DNA of 64,000 bases from positions 16,975,478 through 17,039,477 of the forward strand of contig CAXKWD010000011.1 of NCBI GenBank assembly GCA_964059195.1, written 5' to 3'. Position numbers and translations under genes: made by a program. Below, piece by piece: positions 56,580-64,000 of this stretch. Source of the DNA: Ectobius pallidus (taxonomy: Eukaryota > Arthropoda > Insecta > Blattodea > Ectobiidae). Positions within the stretch are counted from its first letter, which is position 1. The number at the start of each line of letters is the position of its first letter. The notes beneath the pieces are model-generated. The model saw only the letters and a program-made list of their open reading frames with translations. It did not search any database and was not told where the DNA came from.

Positions 56580-59262
56580 TCTATATTAATAAGAAGGAAG
56601 TGTCTGTCTTTCTGGCTGTCCGCGATGCCCAGCGAAATCTACTCAATGCAGAGATCTAAAATTTTGAACATAGGTGGACTGAAGGGTTGGAAAATGCACC
56701 TCGAAGCCGGAATTTCGATTTTTGCTTTCGTCCGTGAGTTATGAGTGAAAAATGGGCAGAAGACGTGCATTTTTGCATGTTCAAAGCATCAGTTTTGAGT
56801 AATACATTTCAATGTCAAATCAATTACGGTTGGCTTTGGCTATTTTCGTCATACCTTGGAAATAAAAGCATCGCAATCGCTTCAATGTTGTAAGCTCACG
56901 CTGGTCGATTCATTTGTTTATAATCTCAAGGCACACAGATATCTGAAATTTTCAGCATAGACGGAACAGGCCTATAGGCCTAAGTGGACAGGTATTGATC
57001 AGTTTAGACGGAACTCACTATGCAGGGGTTTTCTGGGCCAGGGAACTCGATCGGTTGATTTTGTAAGTCCATCCTGGACGATTACTTTGTTTGGAATGTC
57101 AAGGCCCGTAGACATGTGAAATTTTCAACCTACACGGAAGAAGGATAATCAATATAGGCCTAAATATGATCAAACATGGGGTTTTCTGGGCCAAGGAACT
57201 CGAATCTGAGGTTGCTTTTACCATGCGACGCTATCTAATCGTGGTATGTAACTTAATCCACGTGTTTTAGGTGTTAATAAATATAATGATTTAACTATTA
57301 TACTCCTAATTTTTAATTTTTGAAATAATTATCGTAGGTGATCGCTTCATTTTATAAGTCCATCCTGGACGATTCATTTGTTTAGAAGGTCAAGGCCATC
57401 AGACACATGAAATTTTCAACCTACACGGAAGAGGGATAGTCAATATAGGCCTAAATATTGTCAAACATTGTTCGATTTGGACGAAACTCACTATACAGGG
57501 GTTTTCTGGGCCAAGGAACTCGAATCTGAGGTTGCTTTTACTGTGCGACGCTATCTAATCATGGTATGTAATTCACGTGTTTTAGGTGTTAATAAATGAA
57601 GCATCCAATTCCAAAACTGTCTCAATCCAGTTTTAACAATTTTCAGGAAACGTCAAAAACTGATAACTTTTTTCCTAACTGTTTGCAGTGTTCCAATTTT
57701 TTTAAATTTTACAGTTGAGAAACACTCTTCTCATGAGTGATTTTCCTGAAAATCAGGGATCGATATTTCAGGAGTTATTTCATATTTTTGGTTGGATTGA
57801 GAGAGTTTTGAAACTGTAGGGTGAAACGAGAGAGTCTTTTTTGTTCCTAATATTTTAGAAGAGGCTTCTTATTAATGTAAATACAATAATCTATTACTTC
57901 AATTTCTATTTTGTCTATGACATTGAATTTAAATATTAAAGTAATGGTCATAGAGAATGAATAGATTATTCTGTTTGGTTATTACACTTCAGTTCAATTT
58001 TTTTAAGTCTTCTTTCTCCATAAATAAATCCTCATTTTCATTTTATTCTCTGTTTAACCTTGAATCACCCTCTATTACGCTCTTGTAAAATGATAAATCA
58101 GTCATTTTTCTCCACTCGGAACAAAAGTGTTGAGATCGGATAGTTTCTCTTCCTTTTGATTCTGAGATTCTGGGGTCATCTGCAAAATGTTTTTCCTCTC
58201 TTTAACACCGATTTGAATGCTCCTATGTCTATTAATTTACTTCCCCTCTTACAATCACATTTTTTCCAGATGCAGTTTTCTTAGAATGATTCGCTTAGCT
58301 GTGGAAAAAATGGAAATGCCCCACTAGGTTTGAGAGTAGCTTGCACTATTTTCTTCCAATCAATGATAACAAAATCCTCTCCCAGTTCCTTCAGATTTGC
58401 ACTTTGTGCAATAATGTCTCTATATTCACATGGTTTAATAATAGTATCCCTCTTCCTAATGACATTTTCTATTCTCACAAAAACTCTAATGGCTGGGAGA
58501 AAAGAGTGGCCGACAATTGGGAAAATAAAATGGAGTTCTTTACAGTTGGTATGCTGTTATAGAGTCAAGACATTAACATTATTGTAGTTTTTTTATTTTG
58601 TCCTGGGCACCCGTCTGCATACACTTTCATGGCCTTAGTTTCTCCTCCCCCACTTCTTGCGTTTTTCTTTATTTTTTGCCCCCCATTTCGAAGGATCTTT
58701 CCATTTCTTCCGTCCTTTACCACTAGGTGATATCAATATAGCCTATTACTTTCCATTTCTTAATAATAGTGCTTAATTAGCTTGTATTTGTGAGCAATGC
58801 ATAGAAAACACTATCTTCTTATTTACAGAGTCTGTACTATTTGTTGCCTTCTAACAATGGGTATATGAGAGTTACAACGTTCATAATTATAATTTGTGCT
58901 AATACACTGATGACAACAGTTGGAAACATAAAATGAAAGGTTATTTATAAGGAAAAAGAAATTCATGTATGGAACGAGACAGTTTTGTAACAGTACATGG
59001 GATGGAATGAGAAAGTTTTGGAACTGTTTGTCTTTTCTGAAGCTTAATTTTGGAAGGAAAGAGGAAGTTTAGGCACAATATTCATTACTACATTGTTAGA
59101 GATATGTAGGTAGATGACGAAACCGCCATTATCTCAATTTTTAAAAAAATGGATTGAGACAGTTTTGGAATTGGACGCTTCAAATATAATGATTTACTAT
59201 TATGCTCTTAATTTTTAATTTTTTAAATAATTATCGCGAGCGAAGCCGCGGGCACATGCTAG
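56580..59262 (+). mobile_element. Helitron-like element (2.7 kb, non-autonomous, with insertion)
   Basis: It begins TCTATATTAATAAGAAGG after an A and ends 'gcgagcgaagccgcgggcac' followed by atgCTAG before a T. This matches the TC...CTAG ends and the sub-terminal hairpin of insect Helitrons, which insert between A and T. Two similar segments (about 57060-57300 and 57349-57597) repeat 'aaattttcaacctacacgga' and 'gggttttctgggccaaggaa'. No Rep/helicase frame. A second transposon lies at 57598-59181; without it the element is about 1.1 kb. Confidence 0.72.
57598..59181. mobile_element. 1.58-kb TIR transposon nested in the Helitron
   Basis: The ends GAAGCATCCAATTCCAAAAC and its mirror (TTGGAATTGGACGCTTC) extend over about 35 bases through 'tgtctcaatcc'. 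The duplicated aaat at both borders (57594-57597 and 59182-59185) and the empty-site sequence in the sister repeat near 57280 show insertion by a 4-bp duplication. A short minus frame (58478-58281) with KELGEDFVIIDWKKIVQATL may be part of a decayed element protein; the family is not recognised. Confidence 0.7.
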
Positions 59263-59864
59263 TATATAATATACACTTCACAATGTTTTCCCGATTAATT
59301 TAATCATAATGGAGACTTGTTTACAGCTTTCAATGTCATCTAATTTAAAAGTGAAAATCTGTAGCATTGTTAATATTTTTATCAGATCTTGTTATTGTTA
59401 ATTTAAAGTTTGATTTATTGTTTAATGTGAATTGTCACTTCTTGTTCTATTCTTAGATGGTGCACACATTACATATACAGTCCACTAACAATTGCTTTTA
59501 ATAATTAACTACTAATGGATTAAATGCAATTAAGTAGCAAAATATATAAAGGTTTTAAGTATTGCAGCCTTTCAATTATTCTTCTGTATTTTCTACCATC
59601 TATCCACTAATACTTTTTTAGGCAACCCTTTTACATATGCTGTAGGCCCAAAAAGTTTTACATACTCTAGCCTTGGCCTAAAAGGGCATTTGTAATATAT
59701 AACAATATAATTGTACCACAGCACTCTTGTTTTTTTATAAATGATCCCAGCACACAACAGTGAGATCTAGAAACTTTTTACCATGCTTTTAATTAACCTA
59801 GACGTGTCAAAAATCTGAAGAAATAAAATATTTAGCTGAATGTACATTGCAAAAAAATGACCAC

Positions 59865-60155
59865 CTGCATGGTCTCGTCTTGCTCACTATGGAACCGCAG
59901 GTCCAGGTTCAATTCACAATACCTCCTAGAATTTTTCTGAGGTAGGGAGGTTTGGAAAGGGGTCCACTCAGCCTCATGATTCAAAGTGAGGAGCTACTTA
60001 ATTGAGAAATAGTGGCCAGTAAATGGCCACCATTAACAACCGTAGGTGTCAACATGCTGACCACATGCCCCCCAATCCTGCCATCTGTCTAAGGTAGATG
60101 ACACAGCAGTCAGATGGTAGGCCTAATCCCTTCAGGGAAGGAGCACCACAGAGTT
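59865..60155 (+). mobile_element. SINE family B, plus copy
   Basis: The head has 'catggtctcgtcttgctcac' and a B box 'ggtccaggttcaattcac'. The body contains 'gaggagctacttaattgag', 'gtcaacatgctgaccacatg', 'caatcctgccatctg' and the end 'gtaggcctaatcccttcagg'. This is the clearest of the three family B copies. Confidence 0.7.
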
Positions 60156-63100
60156 CAGTTTATATTACAAAATCATACCATGTCACAATCTGAGGATTTC
60201 AAGTACACCCGACTTTTTAAAATAAGAAAGAATAGTTTGTTTCATTAAAATCTGCATTCATATGCAGTAGGCTTATGTGTATAATTTTTTTCTACACATG
60301 AATAGAAAGACAGTCATTATTAATAATATAATAATACTTTAATACTTAGTATTATAATACTACAATACAGTAATACTTAAAAGAATAATTAATATTTCTC
60401 TCAACTTAGTTTGTATTGAAAATATTTCTTGAGAGAAAATAGAATACATTATTAATGTATTATTTCATCTACGCATTTTGGTGCGTGGCCGTCTTTAGAG
60501 CAACTTTGGTCTATTAAAGTAAATAAAATAAATTAAAGTCATGAGAATTTCAACATAGAGCACAAGTAGAAACAACAAAGGAGCTCAGATTAGTGCAGAG
60601 GCTATACAAAGTCCACTGAGAGAACAGCTCTTAACAGTTGCGAGGGACACCGACTTGCACCGGCAACACTTTGGTATAGTAAGACAACACTCAAAGCCTT
60701 GCAACTGAACACTAATTGTGTTGTGGTAGGTAAAACAATGCTGTGCTGTCGCCATGGAAACATTTATAAATCCCTGTTACGAGGAAGCTAATTCAAGTTC
60801 TTACATCCTCCCTCCCTCCTTCCCAAACAATAGGTGTCAGAGTTGTTCTTCCAGTAGAGCTAGTCTAGAAAGCTGCATTAGCTTTTCTATCACAACCAGC
60901 AGTGCCTTGAGGGGCTTAGCATTGAAACAGAGACTCTTATACCAAATCGAGGGATTAAAACTGTCAAAGAAGATCATTAGAAACAAAAGCAAAATTAGAT
61001 AAAAAACAAAGAGGCAATACACGATTGTAAAATTGAAATTATAAACTTCAAAGAAACCTGAACTGTAAAAGTGAAGATCCTACAGAGTCGATACAAACAG
61101 TTGGAAAATATGTTGTAGCAACTTGAAGATTAACTAATCAATTGTCCATTGTGGAGCAAAAGTGTAGGTAAGTATATAAAAGCGTAGATTTGAATAAAAC
61201 ATCGAGGAAAATGGAAGTTAAGAGTTGCTAGAGGCAGAAAGTTATACAGTTAAATGGATATGAGATTGACAAGGTGAAAGAAACAATACAGAACTTGGAA
61301 ATGAAGTTGAAAAACTACCGCTACAAGTTTCTGTTCAAAGCACAAGAGAAGAATGTATTGGAACAAAAAGAAAGAAAGGACTGTTTTACAATACTAGCTG
61401 CATGAACTGGATGATTAGAGGGATATTATCTTTGAGATCACAGCTGGCAGAAATATAATGGACTGGTAACATCAAGTAAAGAAAACTGTAATCTGTGATA
61501 AGCTGTGTTAATTTCCCATCCAATTTTGTAGAGATAATTATATAATAATTTTTATACAGCATTTTTTTTAAAAACATTAATAGCATCTTGAAAAGAAAAG
61601 TATGCAAAAGAAGATTAAACAAATCTGAACTGCTGAAATACTGAACCAGTACCAGCTGATCATACAAATAAAAATATTACAAATATATTATAATGGAAGT
61701 CTGAACAATTTTATACGTGAAAGAGACTCATTATGTGACTATGAGTAGGAAGTTCTGAACACACAAAATTGAGATGTGAAATGTACTATATGTTGCCAAA
61801 CTGTTGTGAAGATTAAATTTCTGTATTAAACATACGATAACCACAGTTTTAGCATAGTTTAGAGATGGTGAACTGGTTCTCCAACGAGAGCATTGCTTCC
61901 ATTACGACTCCACAATTTTTCATTAATATTGTCACATATTGGAAATGGAGTTGATGAACTACAATTGTCAATAAACAGATTCTTATTGCAAATAATGATG
62001 TAGAAAGTGGAGTGGTAATGACTTTACATGTCTTCTCAGACAACTAGTTCACGTCAGTGACATGGCTGTGCACAATTGTTTTTTGCACAGTGAGATGAAC
62101 AGGAATTACAAAAAATGCATACAGTACTTGGATTATTTGCTACTCTATGAATCTCGAATACAGGTTTTATTGTGTTGGCTTCTAAAAAAAACTAAAGAAA
62201 GATCCACATCTCAAATTCGTAACAAGAAAATAAATCTGTCACAGTTTCAGATTAACAAATGATCTAATTTAATGAAGAATGAACAGACTGCTATGGAATT
62301 TGGTAATTTAGCATATTGTCATTTAGATTACTGATAATGCGGTATTTAAAAAGATACCAAGAATATTTTCCTCGATACTATTTTTCAGTCTTTCTTGTAA
62401 TGTTTTATATACTGAATATTGGTAATAATAATAAGCTATTTTTTTATATTAAATAATTTTTATATTTATACTAAATAGAGTAAATAAATAATGTAAATAA
62501 CTTTTATTATTTATGATAATATAATACTCAACAAAAGAGAGCAATCCATATCTCAGTCTAAATTTTTCTTTGTTCACATAAATACTGATGTGTCAACAAT
62601 ATATTATAATCAATGCTGTACCGGTAACAACTTAAGGAATTAAATGACATATCTGCTGGTAGTTAGGCACACAGATACTTAAAAGCAATTCCGGTCCAAT
62701 AAAAAATAAATTAAATATTAAAGCATGTCTGTAATTTTTCTTCTCTGTGAAATACTTTATTTGAACTATCATGAAAAATAAAAATAAAGTAAAAAATGTA
62801 AAAGTTACTGATAAAAATAATTTTACAAATAACTTTTGTACAGTAAAATTTTCCAACCAAAAACAAATTAACCAGCAAAACCAGAAAAATGTAAATTTCA
62901 AAAAGTAAATAATTGTTTAAAAAACACTTTTAGTACGCCATTATCTAGAAGCCATGGTGTGTAATATTACGTATTATGGTAATTGATAAGTCAGAAATTG
63001 CACCAAGCAAGCTGATGAAATTATCAACTAAGGTAACATTAGATGAGCACATTCAGTTAGAACGTTAAGAAATTAAACTTTCCTAAATATGAAGTAGACT

Positions 63101-63477
63101 TTAAAAGCTCGTGCAACAATACAACAAGCAGAGAGGCATTCAAAATTTGTTAAAAAATCAGCTGTAATGGTGCCGTAATCATGTGTGATATATTGTCAGT
63201 GTTCCCACAGTAAGTCTTATTAATTTTTCATTGCGTTGTAATTGTGTGCTGGTTTCAACTTATTGTAATCAAGTCTTAAATTTTCGTCCTAAATAATAAA
63301 ATACATACAATTCATAGTTCATAGTCAGTAGGCCAAGAACTTTAACAACAAACTTAGATCATTACAATTTGTTTACAGAGAGATTCTGCTGTATCTTTGC
63401 ACATACTTTTACAGTATCTTCAATGATATCCTAGAAAAGGACAAAACTGCCCCGCCAGGAATCTTCATCGGCCTAAA

Positions 63478-63690
63478 TGATTTTGTTCACATATATAGGG
63501 TAAAAGTTGATCGTATTTTGCCATGGTGTATTAATAATAAAACATACCGTTTTATGATTTAAAAATTAAAAGAGTCCATCATTGTGATTTTGTTCACATA
63601 TATAGGGTAAAAGTTGATCGTATTTTGCCATGGTGTATTAATAATAAAACATACCGTTTTACGATTTAAAAATTAAAAGAGTCTGACCAT
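63478..63690 (+). repeat. Recent 107-bp tandem duplication
   Basis: Copies start at 63478 and 63585 with 'tgattttgttcacatatata' and run through 'aaaattaaaagagtc', differing at one base (ttatgatt/ttacgatt) and at the ends. No gene is involved. Confidence 0.9.
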
Positions 63691-63783
63691 CATGTGGTTG
63701 AGATCGTTTTAAAGAATGCTGTGATAACATGTATATAAAACAGAACTATATACTGGAATAGTAATAATTATAATAATCATTTC

Positions 63784-63868
63784 TTAGAAAGCACACATTC
63801 TGCATGTTGGCTCCTCTACTGTTTCCTGTGTCCTTCGTGTGAACACTTGTAGCAGCTGGCAGTGAACT
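63784..63868 (-). CDS. Possible terminal exon of a gene beyond the right edge
   Basis: On the minus strand a very good acceptor (ttgttcttttgttttgcag) precedes 63868. Downstream, one frame gives about 27 residues ending ETVEEPTCRMCAF and TAA at 63784-63786. A second frame gives FTASCYKCSHEGHRKQ and TAG at 63816-63818, which looks like part of a zinc knuckle. I cannot choose between them or name the gene. It could also be a non-coding exon or a chance acceptor. Confidence 0.22.
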
Positions 63869-64000
63869 CTGCAAAACAAAAGAACAAGTCACCTACTTTT
63901 AGCGCTTAAATAATCATATCTTACAACCTTCTTAGGTTTGGAAAAGAGTATTTTCTCATTTTCAAGTCTTTCATCTTTTAACTGTGGCTTTAAATGAAAT

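Larger units (their letters stand above)
59270..63780. other. AT-rich region without recognised genes
   Basis: Apart from SINE family B at 59865 and the tandem duplication at 63478 I see nothing definable. A GC-richer patch at 60600-60760 precedes an 82-codon plus frame (60754-61002) with no recognised motif. Confidence 0.5.

Overview
This is a piece of an animal nuclear genome, most likely an insect. The reasons are interrupted genes with GT-AG introns of 0.4 to 4 kb, AT-rich non-coding DNA, ATT and TTTC microsatellites, tRNA-headed SINEs, many non-autonomous DNA transposons, and coding exons that match insect and other animal housekeeping proteins. A large, repeat-rich insect genome such as a cockroach, termite or other polyneopteran is my best guess; nothing in the window proves the species.

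Two real genes can be assembled. On the plus strand, positions 3821-19647 hold the last nine coding exons of carnitine palmitoyltransferase 2 (about 496 residues, ending in a normal stop). The N-terminal exons lie to the left of the first exon, probably outside the window. On the minus strand, positions 36631-28559 hold six coding exons of the V-type H+-ATPase 21 kDa proteolipid c'' subunit (VhaPPA1/ATP6V0B family). They include a 15-base terminal coding exon found only by following the reading frame and the splice acceptor. The short N-terminal exon was not found. The two genes converge, with about 7.5 kb between their predicted poly(A) sites.

The rest is introns and intergenic DNA occupied by mobile elements. 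Layout: 1-3800, upstream intron or intergenic with a head-to-head repeat pair, a CT-rich tract and a small tRNA-bearing insertion; 3.8-19.6 kb, CPT2 with introns carrying a 1.1 kb TIR element, a LINE fragment with a fold-back inside it, a hAT-like element with a second MITE inside it, a pogo-like MITE, and a fold-back broken by a later insertion; 20-22 kb, a 244-bp palindrome and a 716-bp TIR element; 22-27.5 kb, SINE copies and a transposase relic; 27.5-36.6 kb, the c'' gene with two hAT MITEs, a pogo-like MITE and a SINE cluster in its introns; 36.7-64 kb, no confident gene but two more hAT elements with exact 8-bp target duplications, tandem repeats, LINE 3' ends, a 2.7 kb Helitron-like element hosting a younger transposon, and two recent tandem duplications. 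A possible terminal exon of another minus-strand gene touches the right edge.

I found no operon, CRISPR array, phage or toxin system and no clearly new biochemical system. The most interesting content is the layered record of non-autonomous transposons, several with readable target-site duplications and dateable nesting, and the somewhat divergent c'' proteolipid gene.
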